From: CADCVW01 sp964251385
GTDB lineage: Bacteria; Pseudomonadota; Alphaproteobacteria; Sphingomonadales; Sphingomonadaceae
NCBI GenBank assembly: GCA_964251385.1
Contig: CAXUJK010000005.1
Location: 1 to 64,000, forward strand
DNA: 64,000 nucleotides
Direction: 5' to 3'
Positions 32,850 through 41,266 of this stretch are shown here, piece by piece. The first letter of the stretch is position 1, and every line of letters starts with the position of its first letter. The translations under genes were made by a program, and so were the position numbers. Under the pieces are notes generated by a model that was given only the letters and a program-made list of their open reading frames with translations, did not search any database and was not told the DNA's origin.

Positions 32850-33030
32850 CGATGCGTCCCCTCGACTCCAGCGGGCCTCTAATTAGCGAGTAAATGTCCG
32901 ATGGTCCCTAATCTTCCATGTCTTAGAGGCTATCGCGCAATGGTGTCCGCAGCTAATCAGGACTCTCTAACGCTGGCATCGTCCCGGCACCTTCTCCCAC
33001 ATTCCTTCGCTCGCAAGCACGGATCATACA

Positions 33031-34131
33031 ATGGGTTTCAAGTGCGGTATCGTGGGGTTGCCTAATGTGGGCAAGTCCACGCTCTTCAACGCGTTGACGC
33101 AGACGCAGGCGGCGCAGGCGGCGAATTATCCGTTTTGTACGATCGAGCCCAACGTCGGCAACGTCGCGGTGCCCGATCCGCGGCTCGACGACATCGCGCG
33201 GGTGGCGAAGTCGGCCAGCGTCATCGAAACGCAGCTCGCGTTCGTCGACATCGCAGGCCTCGTGCGCGGCGCATCGACGGGCGAGGGTCTGGGCAACCAG
33301 TTCCTGGGCAACATCCGCGAGGTCGACGCGATCGTGCATGTGCTGCGTTGCTTCGAGGACGGCGACGTGACGCATGTCGAGGGCCGCGTCGACCCGGTCG
33401 CGGACGCGGACACGGTCGAGACCGAGCTGATGCTGTCCGACCTCGAAAGCCTGGAACGACGCGTGCCGGCTGCCGCCAAGAAAGCGCAGCAGGGCGACAA
33501 GGAAGCCAAGGTCGCCGCGTCCGTGCTGGGCCAGGCGCTCGAGTTGCTGCGCGTGGGCAAGCCCGCACGGCTGACGGTGCCGCAAGGCGAGGACGAGGCC
33601 CGCGTGCTTGCGGCGGCGCAGCTGCTGACCGCCAAGCCCGTGCTGTACGTGTGCAACGTCGACGAGGGCGACGCGGCGGCGGGCAATGCGCACAGCGCGC
33701 GCGTGTTCGCCAGAGCAGCGGCGGAGGGGGCGAAGGCGGTCGTCATCTCGGCCGCGATCGAGGCCGAGATCGCGATGATGGACGCTGCCGACCGGCCCGA
33801 GTTCCTGTCCGACCTGGGGCTGGAGGAAACCGGCCTCAGCCGCATCATCCGCGCGGGGTACGAGCTGCTCGACCTGATCACCTTCTTCACCGCGGGGCCC
33901 AAGGAAGCCCGTGCATGGACGGTGGAAAAGGGTTCGCGCGCGCCGCAGGCGGCCGGCGCGATCCATTCGGATTTCGAGCGCGGCTTCATCCGCGCGGAGA
34001 CGATCGCTTTCGCCGACTACGTGCCGCTGGGCGGCGAGAGCGGCGCGCGCGACGCCGGTCGACTGCGGTCCGAAGGCAAGGAGTATGTCGTGCAGGACGG
34101 CGACGTGCTGCTGTTCCGTTTCAACGTGTGA
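33031..34131 (+). CDS. ychF: Redox-responsive ATPase YchF (Obg family)
   Basis: P-loop NTPase of the Obg group that binds ATP rather than GTP and associates with ribosomes. It is 366 residues, full length. It starts MGFKCGIVGLPNVGKSTLFN (Walker A). TQAAQAANYPFCTIEPN, FVDIAGLVRGASTGEGLGNQ (G3) and YVCNVDEGD (the altered G4, NVDE, that explains ATP preference) are clear. The C-terminal TGS domain ends with LGGESGARDAGRLRSEGKEY and VQDGDVLLFRFNV. A MaoC-like gene follows 7 nt after the stop. Confidence 0.97.
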   Translation: MGFKCGIVGLPNVGKSTLFNALTQTQAAQAANYPFCTIEPNVGNVAVPDPRLDDIARVAKSASVIETQLAFVDIAGLVRGASTGEGLGNQFLGNIREVDAIVHVLRCFEDGDVTHVEGRVDPVADADTVETELMLSDLESLERRVPAAAKKAQQGDKEAKVAASVLGQALELLRVGKPARLTVPQGEDEARVLAAAQLLTAKPVLYVCNVDEGDAAAGNAHSARVFARAAAEGAKAVVISAAIEAEIAMMDAADRPEFLSDLGLEETGLSRIIRAGYELLDLITFFTAGPKEARAWTVEKGSRAPQAAGAIHSDFERGFIRAETIAFADYVPLGGESGARDAGRLRSEGKEYVVQDGDVLLFRFNV

Positions 34132-34138
34132 GGTCGCG

Positions 34139-34594
34139 ATGATCTACCTGGAAGACATGGTCGTGGGCAGCGTCGCGGAGATGGGATCGTACGAGGTCAC
34201 GCGCGACGAAGTGATCGAGTTCGCGCAAAAATACGATCCGCAGCCATTCCATCTGTCGGACGAAGCGGCGGCCGCCACGCATTTCGGACGCTTGTCGGCG
34301 AGCGGGTGGCATACGGCGGCAATGGCGATGGCCGTGATCGGGCGCTACGTGGTCGAAACCAGACAGGCCGGGCTCGGCTCGCCCGGGATAGACGCGCTGC
34401 GCTGGGTCAAGCCCGTCTTTCCGGGCGACACCATCTCCGTGCGCAGCAAGGTCGTCGAGGTGAAGCCGTCGCGGTCCAAGCCGGACATGGGATCGGTGCG
34501 CGGCGAGACGACGATCGTCAACCAGTACGGGGAGCCAGTGATGACCTATACGTCAATCGTCCTCATGCGACGGCGGCCGCCGCCCGACGCATGA
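34139..34594 (+). CDS. MaoC-family hot-dog dehydratase
   Basis: 151-residue single hot-dog protein of the MaoC/(R)-enoyl-CoA hydratase family. It starts MIYLEDMVVGSVAEMGSYEV at 34139, 7 nt after ychF. The hydratase motif region reads ITRDEVIEFAQKYDPQPFHL-like, with Asp and His of the DPQPFHLSDEAA segment as the expected catalytic pair, then HFGRLSASGWHTAAMAMAVI. The C-terminal half has GIDALRWVKPVFPGDTISVR. The substrate is unknown; co-transcription with ychF is likely. Its stop codon touches a strong terminator hairpin. Confidence 0.92.
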   Translation: MIYLEDMVVGSVAEMGSYEVTRDEVIEFAQKYDPQPFHLSDEAAAATHFGRLSASGWHTAAMAMAVIGRYVVETRQAGLGSPGIDALRWVKPVFPGDTISVRSKVVEVKPSRSKPDMGSVRGETTIVNQYGEPVMTYTSIVLMRRRPPPDA

Positions 34595-34629
34595 AAAAGG
34601 CCTGCCCCGGAACCGGAGCAGGCCTTTTT
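34594..34629. terminator. Bidirectional rho-independent terminator
   Basis: AAAAAGGCCTGC and GCAGGCCTTTTT form a perfect 12-bp stem around a 12-nt CCCGGAACCGGA loop that can itself pair. It lies between the end of the ychF-MaoC pair (plus) and the end of the convergent lipoprotein gene (minus), and has T runs on both strands. Confidence 0.92.
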
Positions 34630-34650
34630 CCGATCACCGGAACGACCCGT

Positions 34651-35370
34651 CTAGTCGCTGCGGCGCTGCTGCCGGACCTGCTGCCGGATTTCACGCTGAC
34701 GGGCGCGAGCCTCACCACCGCGGAGGCCGACCCCGTCTCCGCCACGCAGCACGCGGCTTTCGCCCCGGACGCCGCCATTGCCGCGGACGCGACCGTCGCG
34801 CAGATCGCGGCGAAGTTCGCGGCGATCCTGGCGGCGTTCGGTGCGGAACTCCTGCCGGTCGTTGCGGCGATCGGCGCGGAACTGCTCGCGCGTCACGGTT
34901 CCGTCGCGGACGGCGCGGCGGTCCTGCAGGCGCTCGCGCTCGAACTCGCGGCGATCCTGACGCTGGTCGCGGCTGTACCGGCGAACGTCGCGCAGGTCCT
35001 CACGATCACGGATGTTGAAGCGGTTGCGTTCCCAGAAACGACGCTGATCGTTGTTGTAGGTGTAGCGGCTGCCACGACGATCGTAGACGTAGTAGCCGGT
35101 CCCCGGGTAGAAGTAGTTGTTGTACCAGCCGTAATTGGGCGTGTAGCCGTAGCGGCCGCTGAAGTACGGGTCGTTGTAGACGTCGTAGCTGTTGCCGTAG
35201 CTGTTGCCGTAGCCGTAACCACCATAACCGCCGTAGCCGTCATCGTAATAACCGTCGTCGTAACCGTAGCCGCCACCGTAGCCGAGCGACACGCCCGAGC
35301 CATAGGTGCAACCGCCCAAGGTCAGTGCCGCGCCGATGGCGAGGAGCGGCGTGCGAAGCGAAGCGAACAT
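34651..35370 (-). CDS. Gly/Tyr- and Arg-rich lipoprotein
   Basis: 239-residue predicted lipoprotein of unknown function. The signal MFASLRTPLLAIGAALTLGGC ends in lipobox LGGC. Residues ~25-100 are Gly/Tyr/Asp-rich (GYGGYGGYGYGNSYGNSYD), then comes a WYNNYFYPGTGYYVYDRRG block. The second half is an Arg/Asp/Glu-rich helical region with repeats such as RREFERERLQDRRAVRDG and DRRNDRQEFRTERRQDRREL. It resembles the exported protein at 46918 in composition and could bind cell-wall or nucleic acid polyanions, but that is speculation. It ends at the shared terminator. Confidence 0.82.
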   Translation of the reverse strand: MFASLRTPLLAIGAALTLGGCTYGSGVSLGYGGGYGYDDGYYDDGYGGYGGYGYGNSYGNSYDVYNDPYFSGRYGYTPNYGWYNNYFYPGTGYYVYDRRGSRYTYNNDQRRFWERNRFNIRDREDLRDVRRYSRDQRQDRREFERERLQDRRAVRDGTVTREQFRADRRNDRQEFRTERRQDRRELRRDLRDGRVRGNGGVRGESRVLRGGDGVGLRGGEARARQREIRQQVRQQRRSD

Positions 35371-35506
35371 GGTACTCTCCGTAAATAGCGACTCGTTTCA
35401 GATATTTAAGATGAAACGAGACGGTTGAACGGTCAGTGAACCGTTAACGCGGAGTAAAGTCCAACGTGCGGCACCTCTTTGTTCGCATTGTGCCGCGATG
35501 ATCCGG

Positions 35507-36397
35507 TCAGGCGAGCGGGCCGACCTTGTCGGGATCGGTCAGGCTCGTCGTCTCCTGCCCGCCCTTCTCCTTCCGGTCCGCCCAGATGTTCTTGTACGCG
35601 AAATACGCGAGCGTGGTGCCGAACAGCAGGAAGATCAGCGTGGCCCAGCCCGTCTGGTGCCGCGTTTCGAGGTTGGGCTCGGCGGTCCAAACCAGAAATG
35701 CGGATACGTCCTTGGCCATCTGGTCGACCGTCGACTTCGTACCGTCGGCGTAGCTGACCTGACCGTCCGCGACGATCGGCGCGGGCATGGCGAGGTTCAA
35801 CGTCGGGAAATAAGGATTGTAATAAAGGCCCTGCCCCGGCCGCGCGTCGGCGGGCAGGTTGGCCGGAACCTTCTCGTAGCCGGTGAGCAGCGAGTAGACA
35901 TAGGCCGAACCGCCTTCGCGCGCCTTGGCGATCAGCGACAGGTCGGGCGGCGCGGCGTTGTTGTTGGCGGCGCGCGCGGCGATCTCGTTCGGGTAGGGCG
36001 ACGGGATGTGGTCGGCGGCGAGCGCAGGGCGCGTCGCAGGTTCGCCCGTGGCGTCGTTGATCGACGGGACCTGCGTCGCCCAGTCGGACGCGATCTTCTT
36101 GATCTCGGGCTCGGTGTAGCCGAGATCGGCGAGGCTGCGGAACGCGACGTACTGCATGCCGTGGCACGCGGCGCAGACTTCCTTGTAGACCTGGAAACCG
36201 CGCTGCAGCTGCTGCCGGTCGAAGTGGCCGAACGGGCCGTCGCTGGCGAAACTGACTTCCTTGGCCTCCTTGTGGAACTTGTGAGCCGCCGACTCCTCAT
36301 GCGGCTCGCTGACGTAGGCGATGATCCCCCACATCAGCGACCAAGCCATGACCCCGCAGAATGCGAGGCCGACGAAGAACGCACCGATCCGAACCAT
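35507..36397 (-). CDS. petC: Ubiquinol-cytochrome c reductase cytochrome c1
   Basis: Membrane-anchored c-type cytochrome of the bc1 complex that passes electrons from the Rieske protein to soluble cytochrome c. It is 296 residues long. The heme motif is C75AAC78H79 in YKEVCAACHGMQYVAFRSL, and the axial Met is Met204 in NLAMPAPIV. There is a hydrophobic N-terminal signal or anchor (IGAFFVGLAFCGVMAWSLMW) and a C-terminal anchor helix (TGWATLIFLLFGTTLAYFAY). It is the last gene of petABC, 9 nt after petB. No cytochrome c peroxidase or other respiratory gene follows. Confidence 0.97.
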   Translation of the reverse strand: MVRIGAFFVGLAFCGVMAWSLMWGIIAYVSEPHEESAAHKFHKEAKEVSFASDGPFGHFDRQQLQRGFQVYKEVCAACHGMQYVAFRSLADLGYTEPEIKKIASDWATQVPSINDATGEPATRPALAADHIPSPYPNEIAARAANNNAAPPDLSLIAKAREGGSAYVYSLLTGYEKVPANLPADARPGQGLYYNPYFPTLNLAMPAPIVADGQVSYADGTKSTVDQMAKDVSAFLVWTAEPNLETRHQTGWATLIFLLFGTTLAYFAYKNIWADRKEKGGQETTSLTDPDKVGPLA

Positions 36398-36406
36398 GAG
36401 TTTTCC

Positions 36407-37729
36407 TTACGCCGTCGCGGGCCGGCCGAGGTTCGGCGCGTTCGCGGGCGTCGCCGTACCCGGGGGTGCGGACATCGCCTTTTCCCCATGCAGCACGCTT
36501 TCCGAGATCGAATGCGGCAACGGATCGGTCTGCTCGATCTTCGACACGATCGGCAGGATAATCAGGAAATGCGCGAAGTAGTAGAGCGACGCGAGCTGCG
36601 AGATCATGACGTAGGGCTCCTCCGCCGGCGCGCCACCGCAATAGCCGAGCACGAGGACATCGACCACGAACACCCACCAGAACTTGCGGAACAGCGGGCG
36701 GTAGTTGGCCGAGCGCACGGGCGACCGGTCGAGCCAGGGCAGGAAGAAGAGCAGCAGGATTGCCGAGAACATGGCGAGCACGCCCCACAGCTTCGCGGGC
36801 AGGATGAAGTCTACCGTGAACGCACGCAGGATCGCGTAGAACGGCCAGAAGTACCATTCGGGAACGATGTGCGCGGGGGTCGAAAGCGGGTTGGCGGGAA
36901 TGTAGTTGTCCGCATGCCCCAGATAATTGGGCAGGAAGAACAGCATGATCGAGAAGAGGATCAGGAACACGCCCAGCCCGAACCCGTCCTTGGCGGTGTA
37001 GTAGGGGTGGAACGGCACGGTGTCCTGCGGGCCCTTCACCGAAATGCCCGTCGGGTTGTTCGACCCCGGGATGTGCAGCGCCCAGATGTGCAGGATGATG
37101 ACGCCCGCGGTCACGAACGGCAGTAGATAGTGGAGCGAGAAGAAGCGGTTGAGCGCCGCGTTGTCCGGCGCGTAGCCGCCGAGCAGCCACGTCTGGATCG
37201 TCGTCCCGACCAGCGGGATGGCCCCGAACAGCCCGGTGATGACCTGCGCGCCCCAGTAGCTCATCTGTCCCCACGGCAGGACGTAGCCCATGAACGCGGT
37301 CGCCATCATGAGGAGGAAGATGACGAGCCCGAGCAGCCAGATCATCTCGCGCGGGGCCTTGTAGCTACCGTAGTAGAGACCCCGAAAAATGTGGATGTAG
37401 ACGACGATGAAGAAGAAGCTGGCCCCGTTGGCGTGCGCGTAGCGGAGCAGCCAACCCGCGTTGACGTCGCGCATGATGTGCTCGACCGACGAAAAGGCGA
37501 TGTCGCCGTTGGCGGCGTAGTGCATCGCCAGCGTGACGCCCGTGATGATCTGCAGCACCAGGCTGAAGCCCGCCAGCACGCCGAAATTCCAAAAATAATT
37601 GAGGTTGCGCGGAACGGGATACCCTGCGCCGACCGCATTGTAGACGAGCCGCGGCAACGGCAGCCGTTCGTCGATCCACTGCATCAGCGGCGCCTTCGGC
37701 TTATACTGTTCTGCCCAGGGGAAGCTCAT
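36407..37729 (-). CDS. petB: Ubiquinol-cytochrome c reductase cytochrome b
   Basis: Eight-helix, di-heme subunit that holds both quinone sites of the bc1 complex. It has 440 residues. The ATG at 37729 gives MSFPWAEQYKPKAPLMQWID; the longer open frame upstream overlaps petA and is not used. Heme-ligand helices are recognisable (GFSLVLQIITGVTLAMHYAA, WLLRYAHANGASFFF, GVIILHIWALHIPGSNNP). The Qo-site PEWYFWPFYAILRAF block (PEWY) is intact. It lies 13 nt after petA and 9 nt before petC. Confidence 0.97.
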   Translation of the reverse strand: MSFPWAEQYKPKAPLMQWIDERLPLPRLVYNAVGAGYPVPRNLNYFWNFGVLAGFSLVLQIITGVTLAMHYAANGDIAFSSVEHIMRDVNAGWLLRYAHANGASFFFIVVYIHIFRGLYYGSYKAPREMIWLLGLVIFLLMMATAFMGYVLPWGQMSYWGAQVITGLFGAIPLVGTTIQTWLLGGYAPDNAALNRFFSLHYLLPFVTAGVIILHIWALHIPGSNNPTGISVKGPQDTVPFHPYYTAKDGFGLGVFLILFSIMLFFLPNYLGHADNYIPANPLSTPAHIVPEWYFWPFYAILRAFTVDFILPAKLWGVLAMFSAILLLFFLPWLDRSPVRSANYRPLFRKFWWVFVVDVLVLGYCGGAPAEEPYVMISQLASLYYFAHFLIILPIVSKIEQTDPLPHSISESVLHGEKAMSAPPGTATPANAPNLGRPATA

Positions 37730-37742
37730 TCGAAGTGCTTTC

Positions 37743-38360
37743 TCAACCGATCTGAACGACCGTGTCCGTCTTGAACACGTACTCGGGGACTTCCAAATTC
37801 TTGGGTGCCGGGCCTTTGCGGACGCGCGCGGCAGTGTCGTAGTGCGATCCGTGGCACGGGCAGAAATAACCGCCATACTCGCCGCGGTTCTCGCCTTCCG
37901 CCGTGCCGAGCGGGATGCACCCCAGGTGGGTGCAGATGCCCATCGTGATCAACCAGTTGGACTTGCCTTCCTTGGTCCGCTCGGCAAGCGTCTGAGGCTC
38001 GCGCAACGATGCGACGTCGACCGCGTTCGCGGCCTTGATCTCGGCGGGTGTCAGGTTGCGGATGAAGATGGGCTGCTTGCGCCACGTGCTTTTGATCGCC
38101 TGCCCCGGCTCGATCGCCGAGATGTCGATCTCGACGGAGGCGAGCGCCAGGACATCGGCGGACGGGTTCATCTGGTTGACCAGCGGCAGCACGACGACCG
38201 CGGCACCGACGCCCAGGAAGCTGACCGCGGCGACGTTGATGAAGTCACGCCGGCGGGGTTCGGCGGGGCCGTCCATGCCGTCGCTTGGGCCCACCTCGAT
38301 CGCGCGCGCGCCGTGGTCGACGTGTGCGGCGTCGCGTTCAGTCTTTTCGAGCGTGGCCAT
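37743..38360 (-). CDS. petA: Ubiquinol-cytochrome c reductase Rieske iron-sulfur subunit
   Basis: 2Fe-2S subunit of the bc1 complex, 205 residues from the ATG at 38360. A Tat-type signal anchor is visible (PRRRDFINVAAVSFLGVGAA). The cluster ligands are Cys143 and His145 in CTHLGC and Cys167 and His170 in CPCHGSHYD, with Cys148 and Cys169 forming the disulfide. It is the promoter-proximal gene of petABC. An upstream in-frame extension to 38405 has no family similarity and was left out. trmL is divergent, 157 nt away. Confidence 0.97.
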   Translation of the reverse strand: MATLEKTERDAAHVDHGARAIEVGPSDGMDGPAEPRRRDFINVAAVSFLGVGAAVVVLPLVNQMNPSADVLALASVEIDISAIEPGQAIKSTWRKQPIFIRNLTPAEIKAANAVDVASLREPQTLAERTKEGKSNWLITMGICTHLGCIPLGTAEGENRGEYGGYFCPCHGSHYDTAARVRKGPAPKNLEVPEYVFKTDTVVQIG

Positions 38361-38517
38361 GCAGAACCTTGTGCAGTGTAGCGGCGGATCGATCGCGAGC
38401 GGCACCGCCGCAATGCCCGAGATGCCGGGCAGCGGCGATGCCGTGCATTAGACGCGTGCGGCCCCGTTTGCCAATCCGATTTTGACGGACCTGTTACACA
38501 AGTTACGAAGCGTGCCC

Positions 38518-38973
38518 ATGCCGGTTGGAACGATCAGAGTGGCCCTGTACGGACCCGATCAGGCGGGCAATGTCGGCGCGGTCCTGCGGCTCGGCGCGTG
38601 TCTGGGCGTGCCCGTCGATATCGTGCGGCCGTGCGGGTTTCCGCTGTCCGATCGATCGTTGCGCCGGTCGGCAATGGACTATGTCGCCGATGTCGCGGTG
38701 CACGACGATTGGGAGGCGTTCCGCGCCGGAGCGGGGCGGGTTGTGCTGCTGACCACGAAGGGAGAGACGACGATCCACCATTTCAAGTTCGAGGCCGGCG
38801 ATACGTTGCTGATGGGATCGGAAAGCGCGGGCGTGCCGGACACGGTGCGTGCCGGCTGCAATGCGGCGGTGCGCATTTCCATCGCGCCCGACGCACGGTC
38901 GCTCAACCTGGCGGTGGCGGCGGGGATCGCGCTGGGCGAGGCGCTGCGGCAGGTGGACGGGTGGCCCGGATGA
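38518..38973 (+). CDS. trmL: tRNA (cytidine(34)-2'-O)-methyltransferase, TrmL-type SPOUT
   Basis: SPOUT-class methyltransferase expected to 2'-O-methylate the wobble base of certain leucine tRNAs. It is 151 residues from the ATG at 38518, which gives the family opening IRVALYGPDQAGNVGAVLRL; a TTG at 38482 would add 12 residues. The knot motifs LLTTKGETTIHHF, LLMGSESAGVPD and ARSLNLAVAAGIALGEAL are all present. A TTGACG-16-TACGAA sequence just upstream could be its promoter, which would also argue for the shorter start. hemF overlaps the stop by 4 nt. Confidence 0.9.
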   Translation: MPVGTIRVALYGPDQAGNVGAVLRLGACLGVPVDIVRPCGFPLSDRSLRRSAMDYVADVAVHDDWEAFRAGAGRVVLLTTKGETTIHHFKFEAGDTLLMGSESAGVPDTVRAGCNAAVRISIAPDARSLNLAVAAGIALGEALRQVDGWPG

Positions 38974-39809
38974 AGCTCGACACGCAGCAGGCGGAGGCGC
39001 GCGCGTGGTTCGAGGCGCTGCGCGACCGCATCTGCGCGAGCTTCGAGGCGATCGAGGCGGAAGCCGGATCGGACGCGCGCTTCGACTACATCGCGTGGGA
39101 TCGCGTCGACCATGCGGGTGACCCGGGAGGCGGCGGCGTGCGCGGGGTCATGAAGGGGTCCGTGTTCGAAAAAGTGGGCGTCAACGTGTCCACCGTGGGC
39201 GGCACCTTTTCGCCCGAATTCGCCAAGTCCATGCACGGCGCGGGCGACGATCCGCGCTTCTTCGCGACGGGCATCAGCCTGGTCGCGCACATGGCCAATC
39301 CGCACGTGCCCGCGGTGCACATGAACACGCGCTATCTGTGCACGACCAAGCGCTGGTTCGGCGGGGGCGCGGACCTGAACCCGCCGATACCGTACGAAGC
39401 GGACACGGCCGCGTTCCATGCCGCGATGGCAGGCGCGTGCGACGAGAGCCCCTACGGCGACTACCCGCGCTTCAAGGCGTGGGCGGACGAGTATTTCTAC
39501 ATTCCCCACCGCCACGTCCACCGCGGTGTCGGGGGCATCTTCTTCGACCATGTCGAAGGCGATTTCGGCCAGGGACTCAAGCTCGGTCGCGGCCTGGGGG
39601 AGGCGTTCCTCGACGTGTACCCGAAGCTCGTACGCAGGCGCATGGGGCAGCCGTTCGACGCGGCGGACAAGCTGCGGCAACTCGAATGGCGCGGGCGTTA
39701 TGCAGAGTTCAACCTGCTGTACGACCGGGGGACCTTGTTCGGGTTGAAGACGGGCGGAAACGTCGATGCCATCCTGATGAGCCTGCCCCCGGTCGCCAAC
39801 TGGGCCTGA
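38970..39809 (+). CDS. hemF: Oxygen-dependent coproporphyrinogen III oxidase
   Basis: Converts coproporphyrinogen III to protoporphyrinogen IX in aerobic heme synthesis. It is 279 residues. The ATG at 38970 overlaps the trmL stop (ATGA). Family signatures are GGGGVRGVMKGSVFEKVGVN, VHMNTRYLCTTKRWFGGGAD, FYIPHRHVHRGVGGIFFDHV and YAEFNLLYDRGTLFGLKTGG. The gene lies opposite the cytochrome bc1 operon, whose products need heme. A GNAT gene follows 5 nt after the stop. Confidence 0.97.
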   Translation: MKLDTQQAEARAWFEALRDRICASFEAIEAEAGSDARFDYIAWDRVDHAGDPGGGGVRGVMKGSVFEKVGVNVSTVGGTFSPEFAKSMHGAGDDPRFFATGISLVAHMANPHVPAVHMNTRYLCTTKRWFGGGADLNPPIPYEADTAAFHAAMAGACDESPYGDYPRFKAWADEYFYIPHRHVHRGVGGIFFDHVEGDFGQGLKLGRGLGEAFLDVYPKLVRRRMGQPFDAADKLRQLEWRGRYAEFNLLYDRGTLFGLKTGGNVDAILMSLPPVANWA

Positions 39810-39814
39810 GACGG

Positions 39815-40420
39815 GTGGCGCTGACGCATCTGCCGCCGGGCAAGCTGGCGGTTGTCGTCACATATTTGGAAATGCGCACGCGTCCGGAGCCGAACCCCCT
39901 GCCGCTCTCGGCCTTGACGCTCGACGGGCGGATCAAGCCCGATCTCGAATGGTATCGCGCTCTGTTCCGCCGGGTGGGAGCGCCATGGCTGTGGTTCTCG
40001 AGACTCGACATGGACGACACGGCCCTGGCGAACGTCGTCCATCATCCGGCCGTCGAGGTCTTCGCGGTGACGCTGGCGGGCGAGGAGATCGGCCTGCTCG
40101 AGCTCGACTTCCGCATGCCCGGCGCGTGCGCGCTCGCTTATGCCGCGCTGGTACCCGAACATACCGGCCGGGGCCATGGACGCCGGCTGATCGCGGCGGC
40201 CCTCGACCGTGCCTGGCGCGAGGGGGTCGCGCGCGTCCACCTGCAGACGTGCACGCTGGACCATCCCGCCGCGCTGCCGGTCTATCTGCGCGCTGGCTTC
40301 ATCGTCGTCGGGCGCGCGATCGAGACGTTTCCCGATCCTCGCGCGACCGGGTTGCTCCCGCGCGATGCCGCGCCTCAGGTCCCGCCGGTGGCAGGCGCGG
40401 GCGTCGCCAGACGCCGGTAG
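39815..40420 (+). CDS. GNAT-family N-acetyltransferase
   Basis: 201-residue GNAT acetyltransferase starting with GTG at 39815, 5 nt after hemF. The acetyl-CoA-binding motif A is ALAYAALVPEHTGRGHGRRL, with TGRGHG matching the Q/RxxGxG/A pattern. Motif B follows as VHLQTCTLDHPAALPVYLRA then GFIVVGRAIETFPDPRATG. The N-terminal part contains the unusual LVVTYLEM-like segment and a WYRALFRRVGAPWLW block seen in a subgroup of this family. The acceptor is unknown. Its last 46 nt overlap a convergent membrane-protein gene. Confidence 0.88.
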   Translation: MALTHLPPGKLAVVVTYLEMRTRPEPNPLPLSALTLDGRIKPDLEWYRALFRRVGAPWLWFSRLDMDDTALANVVHHPAVEVFAVTLAGEEIGLLELDFRMPGACALAYAALVPEHTGRGHGRRLIAAALDRAWREGVARVHLQTCTLDHPAALPVYLRAGFIVVGRAIETFPDPRATGLLPRDAAPQVPPVAGAGVARRR

Positions 40421-41181
40421 ATCGCAACATAGGCTACCGTCAGGATAAGCGTCGCGACCGCGGACAGGATCGACCCCAGCACCGCGGCGAGCTGCCGCCC
40501 GGCGTCACCCAGCGCGAGCACGAGCACCGAGCCGAGCACGATCTGCACCGCGTAGACCAGGATCAGGCCCGCGACGGTGATCGCGAACAGGAACAATGCG
40601 ATGCGCCAGCCGGCGGGCTTGCTCAGACCCAGGCCGCGGCGGAGGAACTTGCCCGGGCTCGCCAGCCGCTCGGCGATCATCGCGGGGCCGGCGGGGGAGA
40701 AGCGCGCGGTCACGTACAGCCCCGCGACGAGAAAGGCGAAGAACAGCAGCGACGCCGAGCCGCCGGTCAGCCCGAGCAGCGCCGCCAGGACCGAGATCGC
40801 GATCAGCAGCACGAACTGTGCCGCGAACAGGATGATCGTCAGCAGCATAAGGCTGGGCCACGACCGAACGCCCGCGGCGATCGCGCCGCCGACCGTGGGG
40901 CGGTTCGGACCCAGCAGGAGCTGGTAGATCGTGGACGTCCCGAGAACGAACGTCGCGATCAGCGCCAGCAGGGGCAGCGCGATGCGCGGCAGATACTGCG
41001 CCAACGCGTCGGCCATGACCTGCTGGTCCTGCGTGTCCGGAGGCACGAAGACGGGGGTGGCGACGGAGTAGAGGATCAGCGGCAACAGGTAGAACAGCCC
41101 GCCCAGCGGCAGCAGCATGGACGCGTTCGCGCGCAGCAGCGCGACCGTGTCGCGCCACGTGTCGTCCAGCGATAGCTTCAT
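40375..41181 (-). CDS. Hypothetical polytopic membrane protein
   Basis: 268-residue protein with about six hydrophobic helices, starting near residue 20 (LLPLGGLFYLLPLILYSVA) and including LPLLALIATFVLGTSTIYQL, LMLLTIILFAAQFVLLIAIS and LFLFAITVAGLILVYAV. A soluble loop with PAMIAERLASPGKFLRRGLG and GLSKPAGWR lies between helices, an arrangement seen in YciC/DUF975-like membrane proteins, though I cannot name the family with confidence. It is divergent from lipB by 86 nt and overlaps the GNAT gene by 46 nt at its 3' end. Confidence 0.85.
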   Translation of the reverse strand: MKLSLDDTWRDTVALLRANASMLLPLGGLFYLLPLILYSVATPVFVPPDTQDQQVMADALAQYLPRIALPLLALIATFVLGTSTIYQLLLGPNRPTVGGAIAAGVRSWPSLMLLTIILFAAQFVLLIAISVLAALLGLTGGSASLLFFAFLVAGLYVTARFSPAGPAMIAERLASPGKFLRRGLGLSKPAGWRIALFLFAITVAGLILVYAVQIVLGSVLVLALGDAGRQLAAVLGSILSAVATLILTVAYVAIYRRLATPAPATGGT

Positions 41182-41266
41182 GGGGTTCGTCCTCGTTCCT
41201 GCGCTCGCGCCCTAGCTGCGGGACCGGGCGCTTGCCACCCCCGCATGCCCGTTCCATCGTCGCGGC

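Noticed and set aside
32850..33030. A possible gene or RNA in the gap before ychF
   Set aside because: The sequence is lower in GC and contains no convincing frame, hairpin or RNA motif.
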